Source: Isoetes taiwanensis
Lineage: Eukaryota > Streptophyta > Lycopodiopsida > Isoetales > Isoetaceae
Assembly (NCBI GenBank): GCA_021234155.1
Contig: JAJEKV010000863.1
Coordinates: 1-64,000 of the forward strand
Direction: 5' to 3'
Length of the DNA stretch: 64,000 nt
The position numbers were made by a program, and so were the translations under genes. Numbering within the stretch: the stretch's first letter is position 1; each line of letters begins with the position of its first letter. Positions 47,437 through 64,000 of this stretch are shown piece after piece. A model generated the notes under the pieces. The model did not search any database, had not been told where the DNA came from, and saw only the letters and a program-made list of their open reading frames with translations.

Positions 47437-48007
47437 TGATTGCCTCTTTGATGGAAAACAGCAGTTGAGTTGGAAAATGAGGTTAAAAATTGCAACTCAA
47501 GCATCTAAAGGTTTAGAATACCTGCATAACTTCGTCAGGCCTCCGGTGACTCATAGAGATATGAAAGCATCAAATGTCTTGTTGGATAGCACTTGGAATG
47601 CTCATGTAGCTGACTTTGGTCTCTCTGTCATTGGACCTCTACAACCAGATGATTCGCATATCAGCAATCTAACAGTGGTAGGGACTCCAGGATATCTTGA
47701 TCCAGAATACCATCAAACCCATCGGCTCACTTTGAAGAGCGATGTTTACAGCTTTGGAGCTTTACTTTTGGAGCTTCTATGTGGTAAGAGAGCCACTCTG
47801 CTTGCCCTTGACTTGGATCATGTTGAAAGGGTTAACGTTGTCAATATGTTAGATCCTTCAATCCAACTGCCTACCGATCCCTCATTGCTTGTGGAGGCAT
47901 TTGAGTTGGGGTTGCAATGTATCCATCAAAATGGAGCTTCACGTCCAACCATGGAAATCGTTGCACGAACCTTGGAGAGCTGCTTCAGGAACCTAATTGA
48001 TGATTAA
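47436..48007 (+). pseudogene. Truncated receptor-kinase copy, unit 2 (frame open)
   Basis: This is a 190-codon open stretch homologous to residues 545-734 of the gene at 38841. It covers the HRD loop, DFG, GTPGYLDPEY and the C-lobe. It lacks the N-lobe, the catalytic Lys, the membrane span and the ectodomain, and has no native start (the frame begins with a GTG in the hAT flank). Differences from the parent include WKMR for WQMR, PPVTHRDM for PAVIHRDV, and Thr for Ala in the S.WNAH segment. The TAA is at the native place. Without ATP-binding residues it cannot be an active kinase. Confidence 0.9.
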
Positions 48008-50048
48008 CTGAACGAGCCACCAAGCTGGTACAAGTAGAGAGCAAATTTGTTTTTAGCTTTGCTATCAATTTGTGATGACAAGGGAAACTGGCATTAATTC
48101 AAATATGCTTTTTTTCTATTGTGGTGGGGGGAGGGGGTTCGTCTCTTTGTATAAAATATCACCAATAATATGTGAACTCCAGTGTTTTCATTCTTTCTTA
48201 TGAAAAAATCTCATTAGTTTTGGCACACCAATTAACAAACAAAAGAAATACAAGGCCTAACAAAAATGCATTTAGACCATGGAAAATGTAGATGTTACAC
48301 TTTGAAAGGCATCCTTAATCTACAACTAGTAGACATGTCTCCGACATTGTCATACATACGAGATATGATGTGGTATGCCATAGGTAGGTTGTACTCGTGA
48401 CCTGGCTGTATATTTGACATGAAATTACATCTATACAAGGCATATAATGGATGAGAGCATCACACTACTAAGAAATATAATGTTATTGAAGGCCCCACTC
48501 TAATCGACACGCGAAACAAATGTGCCTCATGGGGCCATCTTCTTTGAGGAAGAGCATAGGTATATGTGCAAAGTCGAATGTTGCATCTTGTCTAGTTGAA
48601 ACGTATTTATTTGCACCAACTATAGCTTAATTTCCTCACATTTTTAAGTCTTTTTGTTAGAACTAACATACATACAAATGATAATAATACCATCTCGAAG
48701 GGTGGCACCCATCAACCATAGTGCATGTTGCAACATACATAAGAGCTCCTATCTAAGCTCAAACTCCATTGTTGGTGACAAGTAAAGCAGCTTTTGCTCA
48801 CTTATTTCTCTAACCTTCATGCACACAAATAAAGTATCTCACATATAATTTAGCTAACTAAGAAGCAACGAATGGTTATGTAGTAGTAGAGAAAAGAACT
48901 AGCTCAATAGCGCACCAAAACAAACAACAACCAAACTTACATAACAATATAGCAACAATTGATCCATCCACACTTATTCTTATAGCCATCGCAATTTTAT
49001 CGCTTATATCTAAATTGATCCGGTTGCAAATTATATTTGTCAAGCGACTTAACCACCCAATCATTGGCGCTATTGCCACAATTGGCCTATTCCCTCCTAT
49101 TTCACAAGATATTCCCTCTTCCTAGGAAACAATCCCACTCTCAAGAATTGGTTATACCTGTGGTAATGATTATCATGCTGAGAATGATGTTATTGTGTAT
49201 TCTTTGATATTGATCAAGTACTATGTATAGAAACTTCTAATTCATGGTCTTCTCTACACAAAAGTCTTAATAATCTAAACCAGTACTGCAACATCTAGAG
49301 GTTAGTGACTCGTCTCAAAGTCTGGATAATGTCAATTCTCTCTCTCTCCCTCCCTCCCTCCCTCCCTCTTTTTGTGGTAGTCTAGCGATAGATGAGACCG
49401 GTAGCTTGATATATATCTAATATTAAATCATTCTAGATATGTGGATGAATATCTTCTCACTAATGTTAGCAATCTTCTAACTTCCAAAAAGAAAGGTAGA
49501 GGGAAGCTGAAAATTATTGAGGTCATCGGGACAAAAGTTGGCCACTAGGCTCAACTGAATTGTGCATAGTATGGAGGATCCCTTGTAGTTCTAGAATTAT
49601 ATGTAGTATGTGTTGGAGATCATAATATAAACCGAGACAAGTTTATTAGAAAGAGAATGACGATCAAGGATTGCCCTTACCCCATGTTGAGAAAAATAAT
49701 CAATTTTTATGTCATATCCTTGGACATATGACGACACACCACACTATTAAGATAGATGGATTAATGGATGGATGGATGGATAGACCGACTTTGAGATTTT
49801 AACATCCATGGAGAACAAGAGTGTCAACTCGATTGACAGGGCCCTCATAGTCTTGGTGGTAATCAGAGATCTTTAAATGAAACAAGAAAAAAAAAAAAAA
49901 AGAAAAAAAAAAAAAAAAAATATTGACATGAAGTTGGTATTTCAACCTTAGAAATTGACATGATGGCAATGAAGCTCAACATCAAAACTATCAAATAGAA
50001 GAAGGTGTCGAAAAAGAAGAAAATTAACTTTATAACAACGTTAAAACC

Positions 50049-50081
<33 letters not shown>

Positions 50082-52544
50082 TACTAGTAATGGTGCCCAG
50101 TGTTGCTGGGCATAAGTTGAGAGTCTTCAATATTTTGGGTCGCAATGCGTAAAATTATGCCCAAAATATGCTCGCTTTTATAGTTCTTATTTTGTAATTG
50201 TTGTATGCATATGTAAAGTGAGGCATTCTCGTGATATTATAGGTTATTTTTTTAAATATGCATAACTCTGTTCGATTTGCCTAGTATTCGATACTTGGAT
50301 CTTACATTCGATATCGATATAGCTTAGAAGAAACCATGCCCAACGTTGCTAGGCAATGTTTGGGCAACAAATATAGATACGCTTTATGTGAACTTTAGGA
50401 ATGATGTGAGCATTTTCTAATATAACGCATTGTGTGATTGATTTGCAATTTAGGTTTTATATCTATAGAACTTGCTTTTTCATGATACTTTCTGATTCAT
50501 ATTTGATAGATGCAATTTCATGAAGATTGGAGCATAAAATCAATTTTGCACAAAGGCAACCAAACACAAATTAATTGATGCAAGTGCTCCATTTTCAAGT
50601 CTTGTAGGCTCAATTCATTGAAAATGTTCCTCGCTTCTAGCATATTTCATGCTTAGTTCGGCAATGGGATTCAATAGCTTCAATCCACTTATTTGGAAAA
50701 CAAATTGACACCCTTGGAATTCTACGTATAAATATGTGTAAGCATTAATGTTGACATTCAGAAATTTCTATTGCACATAAGCATATGCAAAACTCATTAT
50801 AAAATACTGACAATAAAAACTCATGGCATATTTTATAATGAACAAACCTGTGGCTTCTTCATTACATGGCAGTTGTATAGGAATATGAGGATACATTCTG
50901 GCCTCATTCTTTTGATAAAATGCATTGCAGAGTCAAAGTCAGAATATGTCTTACATCTCCAAACTTTGCGTTGCTTCCATACCAATGCTAGGGCCATGGC
51001 ATTGTAACAAAGTTTCAGTCTTTATTGGTTTTGTAAAACACATTAAATAGTCATACCTATATCTATATCATACATTATATAGTGTACAGATATAGTCCAT
51101 GGTACATTATGTACATTTATAATGGTCAGACATTATATTGTGTGACCAAATATAGTGCAACACCATAAAGCATGATACAAACAACCTACAGATAATATGC
51201 ATAGCATCTCTCTTGCCGGCATGTGAATCTGAGTTGTTGTTGTATGATAACTTTATGATTTACATTTGATGGATGCAATTATGGTAAGACTAAACCATGA
51301 AATCAGCTGTACATAAATGACAAATGAACACAGATTAATTGATCATACCTAGTGCTTCAAATGTTTACTTCATGGAACAACAACCAGATTTCGTGCAAAT
51401 GCTTTGCCGTCTCCATTTTCAAGTCTTGTAAGCTTTTGGTTTCCACGCCTAAATCTCTCGTGCTTTTCAGAATCAGATGATATAAAACCTGTGGAACTCC
51501 ATAGCCAGATCTAGCGTAGCAAAAATTCCAAACTACAGCTTCAAAAACAAAATGCATTGGAGAAAAGATAGATCTTGCCAAATTAAGCTTGTAATCTGCT
51601 CTTAATAAATTCTCTTCTTTTTTTATTTATTCAGAGCATTACAGAAACTATTAACAATGTCCCTATCCTGATTTTCAGCAGAATAGATTTCCAAGAATGG
51701 CAATGGAAATGTTCCTGCCATTCTCCAAAAACATCATGTGTTATAGCAACCCTAAAATGCACTTTTAAGAAAATAGCCACTGTAAGCAATTCTTGGAAGA
51801 TCCTATATCAAATTGTATTAAGGCCCAAATAAATTAATTGATGCAAAACAATGCTGAGAATGCAATAGGTTAAAACCTGATGACAATAAAGCTCCAATAA
51901 GGATCGAGATAACAGCAAAGGCTACGACACCACGTCCAGACTGTCTAAAACCTCCCAAGAATGGAACGAACAATGTCGAATATAATATCAATAAATAGCT
52001 ATGGCCCAGCTATATTTTCCGGCCATGGCTATGGCAAAATAGCCAATCAAGAAAAAAGCTCAACTTATTGGCCTCCAATTTGCAAGTGGGGAAATCAAGA
52101 ACCCTTGCTATGGAAGCTTAACCGGTTCGTTGAAGAAGAGCTTGATAATAGGCTTGCCTACGTTGAGCTTCAAATCGGATTGAACTTAGCTAGGTTTTGG
52201 CACCTTCTAGATCGCCATTCAAGCTAAAGCATGCTAGGATAGAATCCGGAATGGCCACAAACAGGGAGGCTATAAACGATGAACCCATTATAAAACTTCA
52301 TGTATTACCTAAAGGAGAATGAGCCGATATGGCGATGCATTGGAAATCAGATGATGTTTTCCATTGAGATTTGTGAGCATTCAAGACCACCATAGCTGCC
52401 ATAGTTTGGGGCCGGTGATGCTATGCTCTGTTGTAAAAAAACCCTAAAGAAAGTAAAAGGGCAAGATGATGCCACATAGCATGAATTAATCTGATCCGTC
52501 CGATTTAGGGCTGGATACAACATCCTATAACATTATTATAATGG

Positions 52545-52609
<65 letters not shown>

Positions 52610-53269
52610 GATTTGATGCCATACAAGCTTAAGGATTCTATCTCTACCCTAGTTGAATATTTCCATAGGAGAAGTATATTCTTGCTAAGCTTTGTGAGGA
52701 TGTTGCTCACGATTTTGAAAAGAAAACAACAAACTGATAATAGTGATCATGAATAGTGACCTAAAACATTATGAATGGAACTTAAAACAAGATAAACATT
52801 GTGAATGGCTAGAAAGAGAAAGTTAAAATTTTGGTACCTTATTGACAACATTAATAGAAATATTCTCAGGCCATCTACGGGTCAATGGATAATAGTGGAT
52901 TTATACATGGTTGTGATTGTGCTTTAGCCTTCAACACAAATTACAAAATCCTATGAGTGGAATTGTGGATACAAGTTCCATCTGTTTTGTTTCCAGTCTT
53001 GATTGAAAACCTGCAATGCATTTGTATGCGAGCATAAATTGCCAGTAGAATGCTAATCTAAGGTTATTTGAGTTCTTGCTTGATGAAAACCGAAGAAGAG
53101 AAGGATTGTCATGAGAATGAGGAAATTGAAGATGAACCGACTGCCAATTGCAGACAAAATATTTTTACAAAAAGGTAGTACACCATATATTAATGCAATG
53201 TAGATATAATGCCTTTTAATAGGTTTCATTAAAGTGTTCATCAGAGACTTTATCAAAGTCAGCTAGCTT
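48008..53269. other. Non-coding part of array unit 2
   Basis: Paralogous to 41046-46259. It has (ATT)n loci of about 30 bases at 50051 and about 63 bases at 52545, an A-rich tract at 49888-49921, and CTCC repeats at 49343-49370. Confidence 0.6.
52545..52607 (+). repeat. (ATT)n microsatellite, second locus, unit 2
   Basis: About 63 bases against about 27 in unit 1 (45565) and about 67 in unit 3 (59658). Confidence 0.95.
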
Positions 53270-54132
53270 AATTTTACTAGGGTAATGTCCAATCAAGTCC
53301 AATCAAGTGATGTCCAATCAAGTGATGGATGATTGGTACAAGTATCTTGCTAGATACACAAAGAATGACATCAACATGCAAAAGCGTTTGAGGGAGCAAC
53401 ATCAAAAGTTTGTGACATGTACTATTCTCTCACCTTTTTTATACATATTTGTTTTTCTTTCTGCAATAAATATATTTGTATGCAGGTTTAGTTAGTCGAG
53501 GAGGTTATATCACACCTCTTGCACATGAGGAAGATGAGAAGGAGAGGCCAGTTACTAGGTGGGAGAGTTATGGGACGCCGTTTTCAGATTTAAGGATTAT
53601 GGCCTTGAAGATTTTAAGCCAAGGTACTTCTGCTTCTTCTTGTGAGCGCAATTGGAGCTCATTTTCATCAATTCATACAAAGAAACAGAATCGTCTTCTT
53701 GTCAAGAATTTAGATAAGCTAGCTTTCATCCCAACTAACCTTCGACTACTTGAGAAGGTAGATGATAGGAAGGGGACTTATCTTGAGCATGATCCAAAGA
53801 AAATTGTGTTTAAAGAAGATGAAGAACGATTGTTACTTGTTCAAGCTGAATTGGAACGGATTCAAATTGAAAGGATGATCTTTTCTCCACCACAAGTGCT
53901 CCAACGTCCACGTTCCCATCGTCGTCGCCAACGGATACGTCCTTTGAATCAATTATATGAGGAGACTATGGAATTGGATGATGAAGAGGAGGAGGAAGAT
54001 GAGGAAGGGGAGGATGAGGACATTGAATCAAGCAATGAGGAAGATTTGGAGGATGATGATCAAGATTCCAATGTTGAAGAGGAAGATGAAGATGAAGTTT
54101 CTTATGAAGATGAAGATTAAGACGAAGATTAG
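53270..54132 (+). pseudogene. hAT transposase C-terminal remnant, unit 2 (best preserved)
   Basis: The frame 53476-54120 (214 codons) reads through VTRWESYGTPFSDLRIMALK, TSASSCERNWSSFSSIHTKK and FIPTNLRLLEK, the hAT dimerisation signature W..YG, CERNWS.F..IHTK and NLRLL. A basic stretch (HRRRQRIR) and a very acidic Asp/Glu tail (166-214) follow. An upstream piece (53307-53420) encodes DDWYKYLARYTKND, separated by an intron-like gap that ends TTTGTATGCAG. It is the longest copy in the array, but it lacks the catalytic DDE core and the BED finger, so it is inert unless another exon lies far upstream. Confidence 0.8.
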
Positions 54133-54449
54133 AATTATGCATTTGGTTTGATGCTACTATTTACTCGTTTTCTTATGTATCTTTCCTCAAAAGACAATGT
54201 ATTTTGCTTTGTTTGAAGTTTAATAGCATAAATCGACTATTTAGAAATTATTTGAGGTGTAAACTTGTCTGTATTCACTATTTATTTAGAAGTAGAGATG
54301 TATTACATGTTATTTATGCATTAACTGCAGGTAAAAGAAAGTTGAATTTTGGCGGAATAAGTCGTAGGTCGGCAAAAAATCCCCACCTAATTCGGCCTTC
54401 TCCCGCTTCTCCCAGCCGGGTAGGGAAGGTGGGTGGGTCGGCCCAACTA

Positions 54450-55010
54450 TGATTGCCTCTTTGATGGAAAACAGCAGTTGAGTTGGAAAATGAGGTTAAA
54501 AATTGCAACTCAAGCATCTAAAGGTTTAGAATACCTGCATAACTTCGTCAGGCCTCCGGTGACTCATAGAGATATGAAAGCATCAAATGTCTTGTTGGAT
54601 AGCACTTGGAATGCTCATGTAGCTGACTTTGGTCTCTCTGTCATTGGACCTCTACAACCGGATGACATGCATATCGTTTGCAATCTAACAAATGGTAGGG
54701 ACTCGGGATATCTTGATCGAATACCATCAAACCCATCGGCTCACTTTGAAGAGCGATGTTTAAGACTTTGGAGCTTTACTTTTGGAGCTTCTATGTGGTA
54801 AGAGAGCCACTGCTTGCCCTTGACTTGGATCATGTTGAAAGGGTTAGCGTTGTCAATATGTTAGATCCTTCAATCAAGCATCCCACCGATCCCTCATTGC
54901 TTGTGGAGGCATTTGAGTTGGGGTTGCAATGTATCCATCAAAATGGAGCTTCACGCCCAACCATGGAAATCGTTAAACGAACCTTGGGTAATTATTTGGG
55001 AACCTAATTG
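54450..55010 (+). pseudogene. Truncated receptor-kinase copy, unit 3 (frameshifted)
   Basis: Same span as in unit 2. The frame holds to LQPDD (54665) and then changes: an insertion near 54667-54680, ACAAATGG in place of ACAGTGG, and small deletions at about 54705-54720 and 54765-54815. HRDM and DFG remain. The C-lobe resumes in another frame (VEAFELGLQCIHQNGASRPT), and the end is altered. It is dead. Confidence 0.9.
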
Positions 55011-60399
<5,389 letters not shown>

Positions 60400-61250
60400 G
60401 GGTAATGTCCAATCAAGTCCAATCAAGTGATGTCCAATCAAGTGATGGATGATTGGTACAAGTATCTTGCTAGATACACAAAGAATGACATCAACATGCA
60501 AAAGCGTTTGAGGGAGCAACATCAAAAGTTTGTGACATGTACTATTCTCTCACCTTTTTTATACATATTTGTTTTTCTTTCTGCAATAAATATATTTGTA
60601 TGCAGGTTTAGTTAGTCGAGGAGGTTATATCACACCTCTTGCACATGAGGAAGATGAGAAGGAGAGGCCAGTTACTAGGTGGGAGAGTTATGGGACGCCA
60701 TTTTCAGATTTAAGGATTATGGCCTTGAAGATTTTAAGCCAAGGTACTTCTGCTTCTTCTTGTGTTTCAATTGGAGCTCATTTTCATCAATTCATACAAA
60801 AGCAGAATCAGTCTTCTTGTCAAGAATTTGATAAGCTAGCTTTCATCCCAACTAAACCTTCGCCTACTTGAGAAGGTAGATGATAGGAAGGGACTTATCT
60901 TGAGCATGATCCAAAGAAAATTGTGTTTAAAGAAGATGAAGAATGATTGTTACTTGTTCAAGCTGAATTGGAACAGATTCAAATTGAAAGGATGATCTTT
61001 TTCACCACAAGTGCTCCAACGCCCATCGTTCCCATCGTCATGCCAACGGATCGCCCTTTGAATCAATTATATGAGGGGAGACTATGGAATTGGATGATGA
61101 AGAGGAGGAGGAAGATGAGGAAGGGGAGGATGAGGACATTGAATCAAGCAATGAGGAAGATTTGGAGGATGATGATCAAGATTCCAATGTTGAAGAGGAA
61201 GATGAAGATGAAGTTTCTTATGAAGATGAAGATTAAGACGAAGATTAGAA
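60400..61250 (+). pseudogene. hAT transposase C-terminal remnant, unit 3
   Basis: Same structure as in unit 2 but with further damage. The CERNWSSF motif is lost (TGTGTTTCAATTGG for TGTGAGCGCAATTGG), frames shift near 60800 and 60870, and a stop is present near 60944. The acidic tail is still readable in an offset frame (about 61085-61234). Confidence 0.8.
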
Positions 61251-61561
61251 TTATGCATTTGGTTTGATGCTACTATTTACTCGTTTTCTTATGTATCTTT
61301 CCTCAAAAGACAATGTATTTTGCTTTGTTTGAAGTTTAATAGCATAAATCGACTATTTAGAAATTATTTGAGGTGTAAACATGTTGTATTCACTATTTAT
61401 TTAGAAGTAGAGATGTATTACATGTTATTTATGCATTAACAGGTAAAAAAAAGTTGAATTTTTGGAATAAGTGTCTAGGGTCGGCAAAAATCCCCACCTA
61501 AAGTCGGCCTTCTCCGCTTTAGGTCGGCAAGGCCCGCTAGGTGGGGTAACGGCCCAACTAT

Positions 61562-62107
61562 GATTGCCTCTTTGATGGAAAACAGCGGTTGAGTTGGAAA
61601 ATGAGGTTAAAAATTGCAACTCAAGCATCTAAAGGTTTAGAATACCTGCATAACTTCGTCAGGCCTCCGGTGACTCATAGAGATATGAAAGCATCAAATG
61701 TCTTGTTGGATAGCACTTGGAATGCTCATGTAGCTGACTTTGGTCTCTCTGTCATTGGACCTCTACAACCGGATGATTCGTGAGATATCAGCAATCTAAC
61801 AAATGGTAGGGACTCGGATATCTTGATCGAAATACCATCAAACCCATCGGCTCACTTTGAAGAAGCGTGTTTTACTTTGGAGCTTTACTTTTGAGCTTCT
61901 ATGTGGTAAGAGAGCCCTCAAGCTTCCCTTGACTTGGATCATGTTGAAAGGGTTAACGTTGTCAATATGTTAGATCCTTCAATCCAACTGCCTACCGATC
62001 CCTCATTGCTTGTGGAGGCATTTGAGTTGGGGTTGCAATGGAGCTTCACGTCCAACCATGGAAATCGTTGCACGAACCTTGGAGAGCTGTTTGGGGAACC
62101 TAATTGA
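61562..62107 (+). pseudogene. Truncated receptor-kinase copy, partial unit 4
   Basis: This is the fourth kinase piece. It has HRDM and DFG, then stops at TGA after LQPDDS (about 61781). Further frame changes at 61815-61920 and a deletion in the CIHQNGAS stretch (about 62038) follow. It shares ACAAATGG and GGACTCGG with unit 3, so it is closest to that unit. Array homology ends at 62107 (CCTAATTGATGAATATG). Confidence 0.85.
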
Positions 62108-62330
62108 TGAATATGTAGCACAATAACGGGGGTTACTTTTAGATTTTTACACGTTTTCACATGGTTTTCTATGATTTCGATTGTTGTATTAGTTGAGGTG
62201 TACTAAATAGTATTTCTAGAGTGCACCCTTTATGGGCCGTTGATTTTCTTTGGTTGGAACAATCCGAGGGTTGTTGTCTTTCTCACGCATGTGTTTGTGC
62301 ATGAACTTTAGCATCTTGTGATGCATGTGC
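62108..62330. other. Right border of the array
   Basis: Unique AT-rich DNA. The motif ATATGTAGCA.AATAA.GGGG at 62111 recurs at 62981. Confidence 0.5.
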
Positions 62331-62339
62331 ATATTGCAT

Positions 62340-62410
62340 GTATATTGTGCATGTGCATGTGCAAGTGCAAGTGCAAGTGCAAGTGCAAGTGCAAGTGCAA
62401 GTGCAAAGAT
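62340..62410 (+). repeat. (GTGCAA)n microsatellite with GCATGT flanks
   Basis: About eight to nine GTGCAA units, bracketed by imperfect GCATGTGTGC repeats to 62455. ORFs across it are artefacts. Confidence 0.95.
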
Positions 62411-62455
62411 GCATGTGCATGTGTGCATGTGTGCGTGCGTGCATGTGTGCATATG

Positions 62456-63169
62456 CATTACTTGCCCTCTTGGATTCTTATTTTACCGAGTGGATTTTAC
62501 TACCGCGAGATGGATTTTTTTGCTCCCTTACAAAGGTATTTGTTTTTAGTATTTCTTTGGTTAGCATAATGTTTTTTTTTTACAAGGTATTGGTTTCACG
62601 ATTCTACAATGTAGTGCTGCAAAACCCCTTTTGTTTCCTTTCTAAGATTTTTTTTGCCAGATTCAAGTTTAGCCCCTCGGTTTGCTTCCAACTCTTGGAT
62701 ATTCCTGGCTGCCGGATTGTTCATAGCAACCAGCCTTTAGCTTCAATCAACAAATGGATTCTTATGCACAGAACATGCGGATTATTCCACGCCCTTCTCC
62801 ATGTCACGCAGATCAGTCAAACAGTGGCCACAAGAATGCATTTATATTGTAGGTTTGGAACTTTAATCGAACCATAAGGTGAATCATGCATTACCTTAAG
62901 CTAGAGATGGAGCATCCAAATCATATGGATTGATAAACAATGATGTCATTGTGAAAGAGAAATAGTTAGCGGAAGTAACAATATGTAGCATAATAAGGGG
63001 TTTTCTTTGTGTTGCAAACTTATGACTTCAGAATAATGGGTTCAATCAGCTCTATCTTTATGGTAACTTTTACTTATGTTCTATTTTATTTTATTGTGAT
63101 CAAATTCAAAAGCTTCGGTGATGAAAGCCTCAAAGCGAATTCTAGTTTTACTTGGTTTGAATTCTAAAA
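62456..63169. other. Gene-free stretch
   Basis: AT-rich with no recognised protein; second copy of the ATATGTAGCA motif at 62981. Confidence 0.5.
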
Positions 63170-63860
63170 TTTTTGTCACCAGGGGGTGACGTCCCTAAGG
63201 CCATTAAGGGGCCAAAAAATTTTTGCAAAGCAAACCATTAACATCAACATATAAAAATTAAATCCCCAACACATAACAACCATTGACATAACAACCAACA
63301 CATAATTACCATTGACATTAACACAACCATTAGATTCACACATTTAAATTAAAATCCCCTTAAACCCCTTTGGTTTGGGTGCATATTCCACCGGGGGGTG
63401 GCGTAGGGCATGAGAGCCCTCATAATTATATTTTACCCGTCACGAAATCCCCTTAAACCCCTTTGGTTTGGGTGCTTATTCACACGGGGTGACTGAAGAC
63501 AACGGAGCGTTTTGGATAGGCATATTCACTCCTTATTCCTTAATCGACAATAATGCGTAAAGTTCGTTCGTTTGTGGGGTATAGATGTATAGAAATTGCT
63601 ATCTTGTATAACAAAGTTTGCAAGATACTATAAGATTTCAGCAATATACTATATGGTGTTAATTTTGTACGTGCAAAACATAATTTTGGAGGCTCTCGCC
63701 CCCTCACGTCACCCAAATGAGCACCCAAACAAAGGGGTTTATGGGGAATTTAATTATAATGGCGTGCAATGTAATGGTTTTGTTATAGGTTAAAAAAAAA
63801 TTTTGCCCCCGGGGCTAATTAATGTTAATAGTAATTATATGTTGGTTGTTATCATAGGTA
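63170..63860. mobile_element. Foldback-type repeat element
   Basis: ATAACAACCAACACATAATT at about 63283 returns in reverse complement at about 63800-63851 with few mismatches. Inside, CCCCTTAAACCCCTTTGG followed by TTTGGGTGC occurs twice directly (about 63356 and 63450) and once inverted (about 63708-63748). GGGGGTGACG and CGTCACCC-type ends are also present. The order suggests a nested terminal inverted repeat element without coding capacity. Confidence 0.6.
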
Positions 63861-64000
63861 AACATTTGGGGGATGTTAGAGGATGAAAAAAGGCAGAGAT
63901 TAAAAGTCCAAAAGTATCTTTATTTAGTGCATTTTCAATGCAAAGTTTGAATCTTGCTTTGCAATTAAAATTGTCATTCCAATTGTCATTTCATTGTGTG

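Larger units (their letters stand above)
47437..54449 (+). repeat. Tandem array, unit 2 (about 7.01 kb)
   Basis: Same order of parts as unit 1 with scattered small changes. Just after the kinase stop it has a 19-base stretch (around TTTTTAGCTTTGCTAT at 48050) that unit 1 lacks. Confidence 0.9.

Noticed and set aside
62216-62877. Several ORFs through the GTGCAA repeat
   Set aside because: Low-complexity repeat translation in more than one frame; no conserved domain.

Overview
The window reads as nuclear DNA of a land plant. It holds a CRINKLY4-type receptor kinase gene, fragments of PPR, NPH3, BRR2, coproporphyrinogen oxidase and FolD genes, spliceosomal introns, plant-type LINEs, a hAT transposase remnant and long dinucleotide and trinucleotide microsatellites. 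The sparse, AT-rich, repeat-dominated layout and the reverse transcriptase type at the left end would suit a fern or another seed-free plant, but that is an inference. Only one host gene looks complete: a receptor kinase at 38841-41045 (+).

Region 1 (1-10534): two head-to-tail copies, on the minus strand, of a roughly 6.17-kb reverse-transcriptase (RT) element. Copy 2 (about 4344-10534) has exon 1 (10050-9754), a 1.6-kb intron with good splice sites, a large unrecognised ORF with a Cys cluster (8153-6609), then an RT region (6421-4464) with intact motifs A, B and C (ending in YIDD). The RT reading frame is broken once, at about 5820-5920. Copy 1 (1-4343) runs off the window edge and has several frameshifts. 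The YIDD RT, the retained intron and the tandem layout recall Penelope-like elements, but no GIY-YIG endonuclease is visible.

Region 2 (10535-28500): long gene-poor AT-rich DNA with broken pieces of host genes. On the + strand are coproporphyrinogen III oxidase, an NPH3/BTB protein with a 190-bp internal tandem duplication, an aldo-keto reductase snippet and FolD. On the - strand are two PPR fragments and an unrecognised zinc-finger-like ORF pair. Several short tandem duplications and clusters of short palindromes lie between them.

Region 3 (28500-38840): a 5'-truncated LINE (LINE A, - strand) split by a second, different LINE (LINE B) and a small inverted-repeat element. Then come long GT/GA microsatellites, a three-copy 73-bp tandem repeat, and a BRR2 helicase fragment.

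Region 4 (38841-62107): the complete receptor kinase gene, followed by a tandem array with a unit of about 7.0 kb. Each unit starts inside the kinase domain, runs through the gene's 3' flank and a hAT transposase C-terminal remnant, and then jumps back into the kinase domain. There are three full units and one partial unit. Unit 2 keeps an open but N-lobe-less kinase fragment; the copies in units 3 and 4 are broken.

Region 5 (62108-64000): a hexanucleotide microsatellite and, at about 63170-63860, a foldback-type element with nested inverted and direct repeats. No tRNA, rRNA or CRISPR array was seen.
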